The notes beneath the pieces are model-generated. The model was not told the origin of the DNA. It worked only from the letters and a program-made list of their open reading frames with translations, and made no database searches. Both the position numbers and the translations under genes were made by a program. Source: Pomacea canaliculata (lineage: Eukaryota; Mollusca; Gastropoda; Architaenioglossa; Ampullariidae). Taken from it: a stretch of DNA of 64,000 bases. The stretch is from assembly GCF_003073045.1 (NCBI RefSeq), contig NC_037596.1, positions 10,103,950 to 10,167,949 of the forward strand, in the 5' to 3' direction. Shown here piece after piece: positions 12,631-26,500 of this stretch (positions are counted from its first letter, which is position 1; every line of letters starts with the position of its first letter).

Positions 12631-13501
12631 TGCAGTTATTATAAGAACAGGTCGCATGAAGTTAAGATGGTTATGGAAATGATTGCCATGAGCATCTTTA
12701 ATTTACTTTATGTTTTTGTTCACGGACTTCTGAGGTAAAATATGAGACCAAGCTTAAAGCGTTAGTCCTTGTGCTAATCCGTCAAATTTTTATCTTCGAC
12801 TGTGTTCCTAAATCTCTAATATTCTAATTATGAAAACCCTCTCTCGTTCAAAATTTTTCTCTGTTTTCAGTCTATCTCTCTAGCTCTGTGTGAGAGAGAG
12901 AAAGAGAAGTTTTTTTCCATTTGTATTTATATCTTCCGACTTGAATAAGAAATGAGAACCCACCCAACTCTTAACATTATTAACATATGTTGCGCCTATA
13001 ACTATATGATAATGTCAGTAATTTTCCGTCAGTCGTTTTCATAGTTACATTTATTAGGAATAGTTATCATAGCTTGTAAGTTTTTATCGCATTTGTATTA
13101 TGATAAATGCTTTTGTAACAGGTACTTTTATATCTGTATATAATGTCATTTTTTTTCAGGAAGGGTCCGTTTTCCTCTGCTGCTGCTCTAGTACTTAAGA
13201 ACCAACAATTGAAAAATTACAAAGTATATTCATGAACAGTCTAAGACTTCAGCTGACAGACTTTTACACTAACTCTTACTTGGACGAGTGATATGCAGCG
13301 ATTTTAAATGTATGTATAAAACGGAAGCTTGTTCTTGTTATTTGGTTCCTCTTTGTGTTTTCTGTGTTTGATTTTATTCTTCTTTTAGTACGTTTGTTTA
13401 TTCTTTTATAGTTCATATGTTATTTGTTTTCCTGTCCCTTGTATGCTGTCCATGTTCCTTAGGAGTGTGAGTATGCGCTTTACAAATTTTTGCATTTATT
13501 A

Positions 13502-14552
13502 TGTAACGGATAAGTACTTAGTAGAGGGGGTTAGGAGGGAAGATCGACAACCGTGGTTGATCTGATCTAGCGTAGTGGGCTGGAAGTTGTTTGCCCTTGA
13601 GCAAATGACGTAAACTGGGACGTCAAAATAAGGTGACGTAAAAGATAGAGGAAAATAACGTTAGAGAAAAAACGGAAAGCAGAGAGCTAACGGCGGAACC
13701 GAAGTGAGAGCTGGTGGATTTTTCTCGGGACTTTCTCGCAACTGCTGCGACAGCGGAAAAAAGTATTACGGGAAGTAATACCGTGGGTAAACTACAGGTG
13801 GATGTACTTCACAGGTCGTGAGTCACTGTAGTCCGTGTTCACACCGTGGGGGAGCTCTGTGGCTTGGGCATCCCGCAGTACAGTTTCTTGGTGGGGCCAA
13901 GAAACCACACACTGGCGTGAGCGAGAAAACAACGGTCCCAGAACGGAAAAACTTGGTGTAAGACTGGTGCACCGACCTCCATCTGTCGCCTGGAAGGGAC
14001 AGTTCTTAACAGCCAGAGAGTAAGCGCCGGTGGAGGAAAGGTTTCCTCCCGGCCTTCAGCTAATCTAACATCATCCTGCCAAACACCTAGGAGGCGGCCG
14101 CATGCGCAAGACCAAGACATTCTGCTTGTAAACTGTTGGTACTGTAAAAACCATTTATTTTCAATAATAAATAGACTTCGTGGAAAGAAGATCAGTGGGA
14201 CTAATTAGAATAGAGGACTTGGGAGGGACTCAGAGACTTTAATATAAAAGGTTAATGTTTCATCAAGAACGAACATTTTGTTTTATTCTTCATCAGTGAC
14301 AATATTTATGAGAGTCGATTTTATTGTTAACTTTAATAGTACGTGGGATGAATGATAACATATTGGTAATATATCTTGTGTGGCGAATGAAGGAGTGAAT
14401 CTATGAGTGTGGATACTTTGCCTTTGTTTCATTTGACATTGTATTTGAATTGAATAATTATTCGTGCCTCTAAGAAGGTACGCCCACCCTCAAGCGATCA
14501 GGATATTTTGGTTTGTGGAAAGAATGCGCGTGTCCGCGGACGGTCCGTGACA
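13502..14552. mobile_element. Solo LTR, 1051 bases
   Basis: Starts TGTAACGG and ends CCGTGACA, which form a 7-of-8 inverted repeat (TG..CA). It is flanked by the 5-base duplication TATTA (13497-13501 and 14553-14557). It contains AATAAA-like signals near 14160-14172 and no reading frame of note. Length and TSD size fit an LTR retrotransposon reduced to one LTR by recombination. It sits downstream of the unit 1 short gene, inside an older AT-rich repeat tail. The retrotransposon family cannot be named. Confidence 0.78.
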
Positions 14553-15236
14553 TATTATTATTAAAAGATTTTGCAGCTATTCTTTTCTCTTTTGTTAATG
14601 CTGTTTTCGCTAGCGACATTCATTTATATTTGGTAAAAACATATATAAAAAAATGGCGCTTGTCTCTGATATGAGATTCCTGTCAGCTGAAATCCCCTCT
14701 TGATAGTAGCAAGTAAAGATCAAGTGGGCAGAAAATTGCTTTTGCCTCTTTCGCTGTTGCTGTATCTTCACCAGCCAGAGATATATACGAATGAATCTCT
14801 CTCACTTGCTAATATCCCAGTACAATTAAAGGAATCATTATCGAATACTTTATTTAGCAATAATCTTTTGCATGGACTCAAAGCCAGCTTTTCTACAGAC
14901 GGCAGCCGCATTGCCGACATCGGCAATAAGCACAGCAGCCCATGTTGAGCAGGATCTGGCACAGTGACACCAAAGATACTAAATGCAACAAAATGGATTT
15001 TAACACGACGGCTTCTGTGTAAACAGCGATGATCGCGCTGCGCTGAACGATATCTTCATGGTTGTCCATGGGACATATTTTTCTATCCCATCCCATGGCA
15101 ATTTATGCCTGTCCCATCCCATCCCATGGGACGTTTCCCATGCGATTCCCATGGTAATAACATTCCTATGGACAACACTGGATATCTTGATTCAAGGGAG
15201 ACAATTACATAAGTAGATAAGAGATTTTGTTTAATT
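14553..15236. other. Intergenic between solo LTR and LINE
   Basis: No gene supported. The short frames near 14700-14960 show no domain. The CCCATGG tract occupies 15083-15155. Confidence 0.5.
15083..15155 (+). repeat. Degenerate CCCATCCCATGG tandem tract
   Basis: CCCATCC and CCCATGG units recur about eight times with interruptions. Low-complexity DNA; the reading frames over it are not genes. Confidence 0.6.
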
Positions 15237-15249
15237 TCCTCGTCTGGTA

Positions 15250-15638
15250 CAAACACCATCAACAACAAGCTCGAAACCTTTACTAACCGATGCCTACGCC
15301 ATATTCTGGGAATAAGATGGCCTGAAAAGCTCTCCAACAGCAGCCTGTGGAAAAGAACCAAGCAGAATGCCACTAGCCAGGACATCAAAAAGCGCCAATG
15401 GGGCTGGATAGGACACACCCTGCACAAACCAGCTGACGCCATTGCCAGGCAGGCACTTGACTGGAACCTTCAGGGGAAGAGGAGAGTTGGGAGACCAAAG
15501 CAGACTTGGAAAAGAACAGTAGAGAGAGGCAAAGGACATCGGGACCACAACTGAGGGGGGCTGCCTTATACCGGGTCCGATGGCGAGGTGTTGTTGCGGC
15601 CCTATCCTCCTCAAATGTACAACAAGGAATAAACTAAC
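15250..15638 (+). mobile_element. 5'-truncated RTE-like LINE insertion
   Basis: The plus-strand frame reads ETFTNRCLRHILGIRWPEKL, KKRQWGWIGHTLHKPADAIA and RQALDWNLQGKRRVGRPKQT, the C-terminal signature of craniofacial-development-protein-2-like LINE ORFs, followed by a frameshifted RWRGVVAAL-type end. It is flanked by an imperfect 13-base target duplication, TCCTCGTCTGGTA (15237-15249) and TCCTCGTCTAGTA (15639-15651), so both ends are defined. Only about 390 bases were copied: a typical dead-on-arrival insertion. Confidence 0.85.
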
Positions 15639-15651
15639 TCCTCGTCTAGTA

Positions 15652-17239
15652 AAAGTAAATTACAGTCGATTTATCTGTACACTATCATTGTGTGTGTATA
15701 AATTATATTTGAAGCGTTTCTTAAGTATGCCAGCAAACAAAAGGCAACAAGCCTACATCACTAGATGTTTGAAGAATGTTTACATTGATCTTTTTATAAT
15801 ATTATGTTTTTTTTTAAAATTTGTGTTTGTATCCCTCTGTCACAGTCAGTCGCGTTCCCACAAACGCCAGGGCATTTGCGCGTTCTTTTCTACACAAACA
15901 TCTCTACCTCTTTTGTAGGCCTGTATATATTTAATGACTTTAATAACAATACACAATAAATGTTGAAGAGGATTTCCTAGTAAACATACATCAGTTAATC
16001 ATTACTACTATCTAAGATATATTAATATTACTTATTAATGATCTCTAAATCTAAACTCAGTCCTGACAGAAAGTTCCTTTCGTGATGTTTAACTTAAGAA
16101 TAATGAAGTGTAGAGTTCGGCACAACACTGCTTTCACTGTATCAACTGTCTCTGGGGACTAATTTCCATATATATATATCATCCACACTCACAACTTATC
16201 TTAACAGTTTCACAAACCAAACACAACTGACGTCAGGCGTTATACACTGAATGACACTGTCATTGGGGACGAGTGACAGCACAACTCAACATATCAAACG
16301 TTGTCTTCCTGGACCATATGCTCCATGATACCAATAAAATAAACAATTCACAAAACAAAACAACACAAAAACTCTTCGTGGCATCTGCCAGGCCCATCAG
16401 TCCGTGGCATTAGCCAGACCCAAACACGGCCCATCTCAAGGCCTTTCACTCCATGGCCCATCTCCCGGCACTGTAGACTGCGCCTGTTGACATTTACAAA
16501 CGAGAACAAAATTACTCATTCATATCTATCGAAAAAAATACATAAAAAATTCAACGTCCAAAAACCCGAGATGTACAAAAATACAATCACCGCACCTCAG
16601 CCGGCAGACGCAGTCTCCTTTCCCCCCCCACAAGTAGTGTCTCGGCACTCAACGTGTCTCCTCGGGAAGTGAAGCGCTGGCCCGCAACAGTTAATTTAAA
16701 TCGTCTTACCCTTATCTTGTTCCATTCTATAAAATAAAAAAATAAAAAGTCATTCAGCAAGTGGGCTCAGCTACTATCGCTGTGTTGGCGGTTATCCCTA
16801 TGTGACACCTTCGTAGACCCAGTGTGTCATTAGTAAGAGTGCTATAACATGGAAAATGAAAGAGAAATAAAAACACTATTTACAGGCATAGACAGACTGG
16901 GATAGGTATGGAAACCGAAACTACATTTCTGTTTTTATTTACATAAAAATTTAACTAACACATATGCACATTCATATATGCATATACACATTCAATACAC
17001 ACATTATCATATTCTTTGCTGACTGAAATCTCAGGTCTTTTTTTCTGGAAGGATATCTTTTCTGATGTGGCAGGTGGTGGTGGACGGGGAACGTCAAAAA
17101 TTGATGGCACAGCACACCAAATCAGCTTATTACTGTTAGCCACATTCATAAATTGTTAGTCCACCAGATAACCAGAGCACAGGTAGTAGCCAGGCTTGGA
17201 CAGCAGTATTACATCTTTTCTGTGCAAATCTTCATTCTG
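15652..17239. other. Intergenic upstream of receptor 1
   Basis: AT-rich. A patch at about 16370-16480 has repeated GGCATCTGCCAGGCCCAT-like and GGCCCATCTC words, perhaps a repeat end. No gene supported. Confidence 0.45.
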
Positions 17240-17507
17240 ATTTGCTGCCAGCTAACTGAAGATGGGATCTGGTTTTTCTGCTCCTACCTACAGTATGTAA
17301 GCTACGAGGGAACAGCTATAGTTTACATTTCCTCGTATGCGCGTATTTGCTCGTATGCGCGCTCCACTTTCGGTATTGCTCGGCTTTTCGACCAGTATAG
17401 AACAAATGTGACAAGAGGCAGTTTACGAAATGTATACAACTGTATAGGCGCTTGGCCAGGACGTGTCGCTAGCAGCTGCTGTTAGTCTTCTTGCCCCAGG
17501 AACAAGA
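17240..17507 (+). promoter_or_regulatory. Conserved 5' flank and probable core promoter of receptor 1
   Basis: About 270 bases upstream of the start align with the flank of receptor 3 (AGCTAACTGAAGAT, CTTTCGGTATTGC, CGGCTTTTCGACCA, ACAAGAGGCAGTT, GGCCAGGACGT). A weak TATA-like element sits near 17393-17400 where receptor 3 has TATATAAT. Receptor 1 alone carries a tandem CTCGTATGCGCG motif (about 17331-17362). The promoter role is inferred from conservation and position. Confidence 0.5.
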
Positions 17508-20500
17508 ATGTACTTCTGTGACTTGTGTGAGGTCGTGAAACCACAGATGTGGACAGTATGGACAGCACCTGTCTTGTTTTTTGTTGTTATCACAGGTAAG
17601 CGTGTGATCAACATTATTATAACATGTGTAGCTGTTGTGCTAGCACAAAGGTGAGATGTTTGAGAAACATAAAAAGAAGGCATGGTGACAACAGTCTTTA
17701 AAGATAGTTCTAGTTTTTTTTTTTCATACGTGTGTGTATACCATAATGGCAAAAAGCCATATGCGAATAGTTTCTTCGAAGTTGATCTTCGAGAAAAAAA
17801 ATTTAAGTACATGTATTTAATAAATAAAAAGAACTTGCTTCAAGTATCCAGTTTGGTTTCTCTCTCTCTATATATATATAAGAGAAAGAATGATTTTAAA
17901 GAATAATTTCTGTGTATGAAATGAATCTGAACCTTGAGATTATTGTAAAGCTGTTATTTTCAGGTGTAAACATTTCTCCCTGTGATGACAACGGTATGAG
18001 AGAAGTACTAGTTGACCAAGACACTGTCTTCACTTGCACGGCTGAGGGACAAGTCGAGTGGAGATTTGAATACAGTTTATACAGTCAAACCGTTTTGTTA
18101 GCAAAATGTGAAAGTACTTGCGAAGAGCTAAATAGTTTCAACAATCTGTTTAAAGCCAGTATATTAGAAGCTCGCCATTCAAGTTCTATGACCATCAGAG
18201 CTCGTAAACATCGGAGCATCGTCCATTTGACGAACGGCAGTCTTCTGTGTTATCGTATGAATGGCTCAGTGCAAGTGGCATCAGCTCGCTGTACACTCCA
18301 CTATGTGTGTAAGCACTACTGCAGATTTTCTTTATTTATTCATCTAGGACATTCGTTTAGGTCTTTCAAAGTTAAGCTGCTATTATTTTGGAGTGCTTTA
18401 TTGGATCTCGTGTCTGTTGTTCTTTGTGTAAGTATGTTTCATGGATGATATCATTGTTTGTTTCACAAAAAACTGGCTAAAACACAAACAGTTTTAAAAC
18501 TATGTCCTCAATAAATTCGCATAGCCTTTTAGATAGCATGTGTTGCCTGCACTTCTACCTTTTTGGTTGTCGTTTTGTCCTGTACAATAATCAGTCATTT
18601 ACAGATCCACCAGAGGACGTGTCATGTACGGCAGTTACTACGTCCTGGGCCGTGACTGTGTCCTGCTACGTCGCCAGTGTCTACTCCTCACGTAGACTGT
18701 ACACGTGTCAGCTTTACAGGCTAAACCAGGCAGTCAGTGTTAAGAGTTACATTGATACTTTTTGAAATAAGGAGAAATAGAGATACGCAAATTAAATACA
18801 GTTTGGATGCTGTGTGTCCGATTTATAATGCGCATTAACATATCTCCAAATAAAACCTTAAACACAGTTGATGTGAAATAACAAAAGAGCTTTTTTATTT
18901 TAGAAATACAAGAGTAGTCTATGGCTATGTTAAATAATCTCAATAGTTTAAAGTACCAAGCAATCGTTTCTTTGTGGAATCGACTTTTTTCGATGTTTGC
19001 CTTCAACTTATTTATTTATTTTGCATTTACAAAATACGTTCGCGTTTTGTTTCCTTGTTTCCGTCAAAATTGTATTTTTATTCTTCTCTGCTCATACTCT
19101 CATGGTTCCTCTATTACAGTCACAAAACAAAAGCTTGGAAACAGTCGCAATGCTGACCTCACCAACCAGCGAGTATATAGGAGAGAAAGAAGTGAAGGTT
19201 TCAGGTGTTTGTCAGTTCATCACCACACTGCCAACAGAGGAAGGACACTACTCTTTCCGTGTCTCTGTTTCGCCAGGTGGACGGACGTACTATGCAAACT
19301 TTCCAGATAAATACAACTGGACTACAACTGGTAAAAAAGAGCAGTCATTTTAAAAGAACATTTAGTGGCTGTTAGCTACACTGATCGACTCTCGCTATCT
19401 TTTTCTCATTGCCTCTCTCTCTCTCTAGTTCTGTACCTCTTTTCTCGCATGGTGTTTATGAAAGAAATGTACATTTTTTAAAATGACCGATGAACCTTGG
19501 ATCCTGCCCTTCTGTGTAAGTGTGCACGCGCGGTAGCATGTTCACGTCTTTGTTATCTTCTTCTTCTTAAAACCACGAGAACATATATATATATCCACAC
19601 ACCAGCTTTTTCGTGTACTTCAATCAATGCAAAGCAGAGCTTCCAGTCTATAAATAAGATTCTGCGTTTTCCTGTGCAGAACGCCCTTCTTTACCCAGGG
19701 TGTCTTGTGGTCCACAACAATACTTGTTAGAGACTACAAGCGCCACCTGTACCTGTAAAACCTCTTCTCTGGGCCATCCTGCAGGTTACTTGATATGGAT
19801 CATAGGTGATCAGAGATACATGGAGACAACAGCCTCTGAAGGCCAACAAAATCTCGCATCACACGAACTACATCATACGCATTTCTTCACTCAAGCAGAC
19901 CATGGAAGAACCTGGTTCAGATGTGATGTGGTCTGGGGACTGGAGAAGATACATGGAGAAAACTGCATTGTGAATGTGGGATGTATGTAAACAATCTAAT
20001 CCAAATTTTATAGTCTCTAACTACACTTGAAACTCCTTCCAGTCTGTATGCATGCGTCCTAATACATTTACACGAATTTGCGTACATGAAATCCAAACAC
20101 ATGGGTATACATTAATTCCTCAACTGTTTACTCGTGTGTGGCTAGCAGCTATTTTATAAACTTGTGAATGTTCTTTTATGGCGCAGTGACAAATATTGAC
20201 CTGGAAGTAGAGGGATTATAGACATATGAATAAGAAATGTGAAAGAAGTATAACAATCCCAGAATTGACTGTTATGTTATTGATTGTTACTCTATGATGA
20301 GTAGACCTGTATCACGTATTTTCTTGATCATTTTCTATCATTATATGAATATGAAAATTTTGGTACGTCCTTTCCATGGTAAATGATGTAAAATAGAGGG
20401 TCATCGTTGCTCTAATTTTTCAGAATATCTCAAGCAATATCTACATTAATAAATCGCCTCTTTGCCAACGATTCAAATAAAGAAAATGTCTACATCATAA

Positions 20501-23500
20501 AACTTTGGGTGAAACAGCAAATTATGAATTTCCTAAGGTATGTGATCTTATTTTATAGACGCTGCCAGACCAGCACAGTTTGTACTCAACGGCAACAAGC
20601 AAAATCAAACAGTGAATAAAGGACAACAAGTAAACATTTTGTGTAAATCTGACGGTCGGCCCACACCACACATCTCCATCTATAGCAATGACAACAACTC
20701 TGTTATCGTTAAAGGCTTGTCTATTATCAACTACACCCTCATCGCTCGCTGTGAGGACACGGCCACCTACACGTGCTCCGCGTGGAACGAGTTTTCACGT
20801 CAGTCAGGCGTGACCTCCTCCGTCAGTCTTGACCTCAACGTCCGGTGTAAGTGGAAGATTCTTTTGTAGGTCGTTTCTTCTGATTCCTAGTCGAAACTTT
20901 CCAGCAATATACGTCTCATTCTCATAAACCTTACACACACTCACACACGGCTTCATTTTTCATTTAATTTATTTATTTGTTTGTATGTGTTGTGTTTTGT
21001 GATTTCTTTGTTTTCTTTGTTATATGTGTCTTTAACAGGCAAGCCTCGAAGTCACTCGTCTACACGACTTGGATTTCACATGATGAACCACCAAACGGAA
21101 ATGAACTTTGACATAATAGCTTACCCCGTACCACACGAGTATCACGTGTGGTTGATAAAATCACCAATAAACAACAGTGAAGATGCCCACATTGAAGGTA
21201 AAGACACCATGGTAAACATCACCTGTCAGTCTGGTGTATTTCGCCGTTACCTGTCCACATGCTCTCTGAGAGTCGTCAACATCAATTCCCTGACAACAGG
21301 CTCCTACAAGGTGCAGGTCATTAACGAGGCTGGTGACGAGAACTTCACTGTCACAATAGACTTCAGTGAGTAAATACAAGAGATGCCTGTCACAATTTCT
21401 TCTGCATGGTACTGTTTTATCTGGGACCAGCAGTGACTTCAAAGAACGCAGAAAATAACGATAAAAATCAAACATATTCTTGAGCAACATTTATCTTCCA
21501 GAGACCTTTACTTAGAGGAATACTACTGCAAAACTTAGTGAATCGTACAAGCGGTGTGGATTTGAACAAAAGCCACACAAACACACACGTCACATTCTGC
21601 TTTCTTTCTGCATTGTAAATATAATTGTGCACATTAATGGCAAGTGAATATAATTAGTTATTAGTTTATAATTTATATTTTTCTTCTAGATGTCGCCAAA
21701 GACCTGGAATCATATTACCCGGCCGTTACTAGTGTGTGTGTCGTCGTGTTTATCTTCACGATTGCTGCTATCATTGTCTTACTTAAGAAAAAGAAGGAAA
21801 GCAAAGGTAAGCTATAGATAGCCTCTTCTAATTAAAGGAAAGTGTTACCGAATTATTTACTCAGATAAATGTAAATGTCATGCTTATTTTTCTATTATAA
21901 TTTTATATTCTATATTTTAAAGCTTTTTATTAGCCTCCCACTGTATAACCTTCTGATAAAGCTTAACAGGATGATGTCCACTTAACATTAACCATATCCG
22001 AGAATATCTTATAAGACTTTTTTGGTTATGGCTTTATTATTTGTCACAATCTGCCAAGTTTTGTTGCTAGTCTGCGCAAAACTGAGAAGCGAGTAATAAA
22101 AATTAATGGCGATCGCTTTAAATATCCGGAACATAGACTTTAATCAACCAGGCGTGTAAAGACTCCAGACAGTCGTGTTGGGGTTCAAACTTCTTGCTGG
22201 TGATAGAAGGGAAGCATCATTCACTTGTACAGAGCAATATTTGCCATGATGTCCAAAGGAAGTTCTTATCCCCCAGAACTGCTTTGACATACTAGCTTCC
22301 CAGACCTAACCCTTACAATAATACTCAGGATTCACATCTTCAAAGCAGAGATAGCCTCCGACGCTTCACAGCCGAATCCCTGTCAGACAAGACAAAAAAG
22401 AAGGGAAACCCTCGTCCCTCCATAACGATGACACAAATGTGCCAAAGCAGGTAAGAGTAAATTTAGTTTTGTATGTTATCGTGCTGGAAAAGACAAGGAT
22501 ACAGGATCAGTAAATCTTATGAGATGATGTTTGAACGTCGTTTGCCTCTTTTTTTGGTTGCATCATTCATTTATTCGTTTCTTTCTTTCCTTTTATGAAA
22601 CGCGAGTGAATGTGTTGTAAAGAAAATATTAAGGTCGTGTAAAAAATGACGGCTTTGTTGCTTTTTCTCTGATACTTTCATTGCATAGAACTGGTGGACA
22701 TTCCATGTGTGGACTGCACAGCCACAGAGTAGTTTACATATTTTAGAAAGGTTTTTATAGTCTTAACCACCTCCTTGTTAATATTGTGACTATAATTATC
22801 ATTCTTTGATACTTTGTTGACCAACTTTAAACTGATTTCTCTGCGTGCAGGTCGAAGGAAAGAGAACAGTTTAGTCAGTGAGAAGTAAGTGAAAACGGAC
22901 AATAGGTGAATAAATAAATCTTTGAGGGAATCCTAGCATCTGGGTCGAACAAAAGAACATCCTTATGATCAAAACCGAAAGTTAATTTTTCAAGAAAATA
23001 ATCAAAAAATGTATTTATGCATAGATATTAAATTTGACAATGTTGCACACAATCGGAAAAAGTCTCAGACGCATTTTCTTGCTCAGAGCAGGTGTCCACA
23101 CTGGGTTCACAGTGTACCCACATGTACACGACAGAATAATTTCTTGCTTCAGACATTCTCAGTTGTTTCAAACCTCCAAACGCTCTCTCCGAGAGTCTAT
23201 TGCTGATCATGTAGTATTAGGCAGCTTGTGTTTTCTTCTATCTCTTTTTTCCTCCCCATCAAAATCTGTCTGTTAATTTAAAATCGTTCACACTGATAGA
23301 CTGACAAAAAAAACTGCAAGCTGAACGGAATGAACATTTGACGAAATGTAAATGGGGGAAAATTCACACAAAGTAATTTTTTTACAGACAATGTAATAGC
23401 CTTCATTTAGCCGAGTGCCTGAATACTGTGCAGCACAAGATGACGAGGCTAAAAGTGGATGTCCGCAGTCCAGTCTCACCTTTCCATATTCTTGTTGAGG

Positions 23501-26500
23501 GCAGATGGTTCAGCTTGGCCGGACTTCTTTCCCATCTTTGACTGTCAGTGATATCGCCCACCGCCCACGCACGTGAAGACAGAATACAGCACGATTTGCC
23601 TGATGGGAACACATTTGTGATCATGCATCTGTTTGTGTGTGTGTGTGTGTTCCTGCATGTCATAGCGCCATTAACTAGTAAGAGTACAGTTCATAAGAGA
23701 CTTTCTGAGTGTCATTAACCAGTTATAAAATTAAGCATGAGGTGCTACTTCAGGGAAATGATCATTCAAGGAAATCACTAGCATGTAAGATTTATATGCA
23801 GATCAGGTTTTAAAAAAACATGTTTTCTATTTAGTCATTCAACATAATTGCTATTATGCATTTTAGCAAATTTTCAGTCGGACCCACATGACAGACATTA
23901 TTTAGAAGCATGTCAGTCAGTGTGGAAGTGTGAGCTGTGACATTTTAGAATACTTGATTGCTACAGAACAGGCACTGAATGTTAAAGCTTTCGATCCAGT
24001 TCATCACAAAACCTCTTTAGAATGGCTTAACCCAACTTTAGTCGGCTTTTCATTTGTCAGGTCAGGCTCGAAAGTAGTGAATATGTACAGTGAATTTTCA
24101 AACCGTGCTAAAGTCACATGCTGGATTAATCTTCAGGTTCTTCCTTAAGATTATTTAAAGCTGATGAGTTGTGCTCATGGTGTCTGGTATTTATCTGCTC
24201 CATCGTGAAATAGGATTGGAATCTAATTATTCTCTTCTTGTTAACAGTCAAACAGAGAGAAGCTTTACATACCACTTAATCACAGAAATCATATACTTTT
24301 AGAGTTATCAATGATAACAATAAAAGCATGTTGTCAAGTATCGTATATCTGAGAAGTGTACCTATGTCTGGTTTTATTTGTTTTGTTGAATCTGCTCTTC
24401 AAGACCTCGGTCTGAGTCTTTGCACCAACAGACCTTCCTCTCCTCCTCCTACTCCTCCTCCTCCTCCTCCTCCTCATCATCATCATCATCATCATCATCA
24501 TCAATCAATCAATCAGGTCCTCAAGAATTCAAGAACCGTGGAGTCAAGAGGTCAAAGGTCATGTTGTGCTAGGATGTTAGTTACGACCATGGATGTGTAT
24601 AGGTGGACTTCTGTCTGCCTCCCAAGATCATCTCAGCCCCTTGAGAAGTTTCCCCGCTGTTAGTCTCGGCGAGCCGTAACAAAGAATGTGAATAAACAGG
24701 AAGCTTTGTCATCTAATGCCGCGTTTTAGTAGTTGTTTACTGGAAAACATCGTACGCCAGCAGTTCAGTAATAATTATAAGTTCGTGGTACGAATGTACA
24801 AGGGAAGGAACTGCGCTTCGCGGAATGGAAGTATGAAAGAGTAACAAACCATCTCCCTTGACATTTGTTGACTTGGTGTTTACATTCTACAACAAAGAAG
24901 CTGTTCTCTCCTTTTCTTGTGTGATTTATGTCTCTTCTGCGTGTGTCTCTTATTTGCATTTTTCACCAACTTCTATTTCTCTGATTGTCAATCTTCTTTT
25001 TTTGTATACTTCTGCGACTGATGACAGTGCCTTTGACTTCATCTTGAAATTGGGGCTGACTGACTAACTGCTGTATTATTTAATATTTTCAACACCCTTT
25101 TATATCTCACGTGCCAGATATAAGACATTCACTACAGGACTGATCAGACAGCTTTACATCCAGCAGCAGCTAAGGGAGGGAAGTCACATAACTACTTTTC
25201 AAATGCATAGACATAAGCGGAGTTACATATCTTGAATAGTTTATACCTTCTCTGCTCCTAAAATTCACCCTAAGTAGTTGTCTCCATTCCCAAATAATAA
25301 ACGGTTCACATTTGCTCCACTGTCGAGAGTAATAAACATGATATGGCTTCTTTGGTGCCCAAGACATTTCTGTTCCTTTCTGCCCTGCTCTTCTGAATGT
25401 AAATACGTAAAAAAAATTATTTCAGGTCGATTACATCCCTTTAATAAAAGGCGCAAATAAGGCAAATTTAATTAGTTCTTAAAAAATACGTTAATTTAGA
25501 AAGTCAAGTTAAGGCACAATCTTTTCTTTCGTTTTCAGCTATTCAGTAAATTCTGCCTCCTGTTGCTCTTGCCAGGTATATCTAACCTCATCTTCTAAGT
25601 TAATGGTTGTATTTATTATGTCACTACAGTTGGTACATGGATGTTTCAACAGTGTGATAACAATGAGGAAATGGCCTGATTCCTTCTTATTGACCCATAA
25701 TTAGGTTAAATATTGAGCTTGGTCAGAGAAAATAATGCACAGTACTTCTGCTATCCTCTCCTTATGCGTGTAAGTATGAGCTCTACAAATTTTGCATTTA
25801 TCATTATTATTTTTCATCAACAGTTAATCTACCGTTAACGATAAAAATGTCAAATTCCTTGCCGAGCTTTATTTACGTCTGTATCTTGTTAAAAAATACT
25901 ACTTTCATGTCACATTAAAGTTCTTTAAAATGTGCTTTGTATCTGTCTGTATGTGTGTGTGTGAGAGAGAGAGAGTGAGTTTGTGTTTTGTTGGTGAAAG
26001 ACAGGTATCTGTACTTGATCAGTTTTCTCTCTCTCACACACACACACACATATAGACATTTTACAAGTGTTTTTATTGAACAGCTAAGTGGTGGGCGTAA
26101 AATCATTTCTTAATGAAGTAAGCTTTAGTTGGTGACACTTATCTTGACGACACCGTCTGTGAATCATCTGAAGCCACAGAGGTGAACACTTCTCACCCAG
26201 CGCCTACAGACCGAGGGTCTTCGGTTCTCATCTGTTGGACATGGTAAGAAGCTGTAGGGCTGCATTGGTTAGCCCTTTGTTTGTTACTAAAAGAGCAATA
26301 AACATCCAGCATTTAAGGGACTTGCTCTTTGTCAGACTTCAGTGTGAACCGGAGGAATGTTCTTCCCACGAGCAAGCTTAAAATGTGTGGCTGTATGTTC
26401 CAACAACAATCGCAGAAAACATCAGACGTGTCTACACCCGTAGAAAAATTCCGCGCCTCTGTGTGATACACAGCCTCCGCAGCACAAATATTACTAAAAA

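Larger units (their letters stand above)
22885..25538 (+). other. Large intron in the receptor 1 cytoplasmic region
   Basis: Separates the tail exons at 22851-22884 and 25539-25575. Contains the compound microsatellite, the short repeat at 24645-24775 and a (GT)n near 23635-23650. No exon of another gene is supported. Confidence 0.6.

Noticed and set aside
24328-24663. Pro/His-rich frame
   Set aside because: Created by the (TCC)n-(TCA)n microsatellite in an intron.
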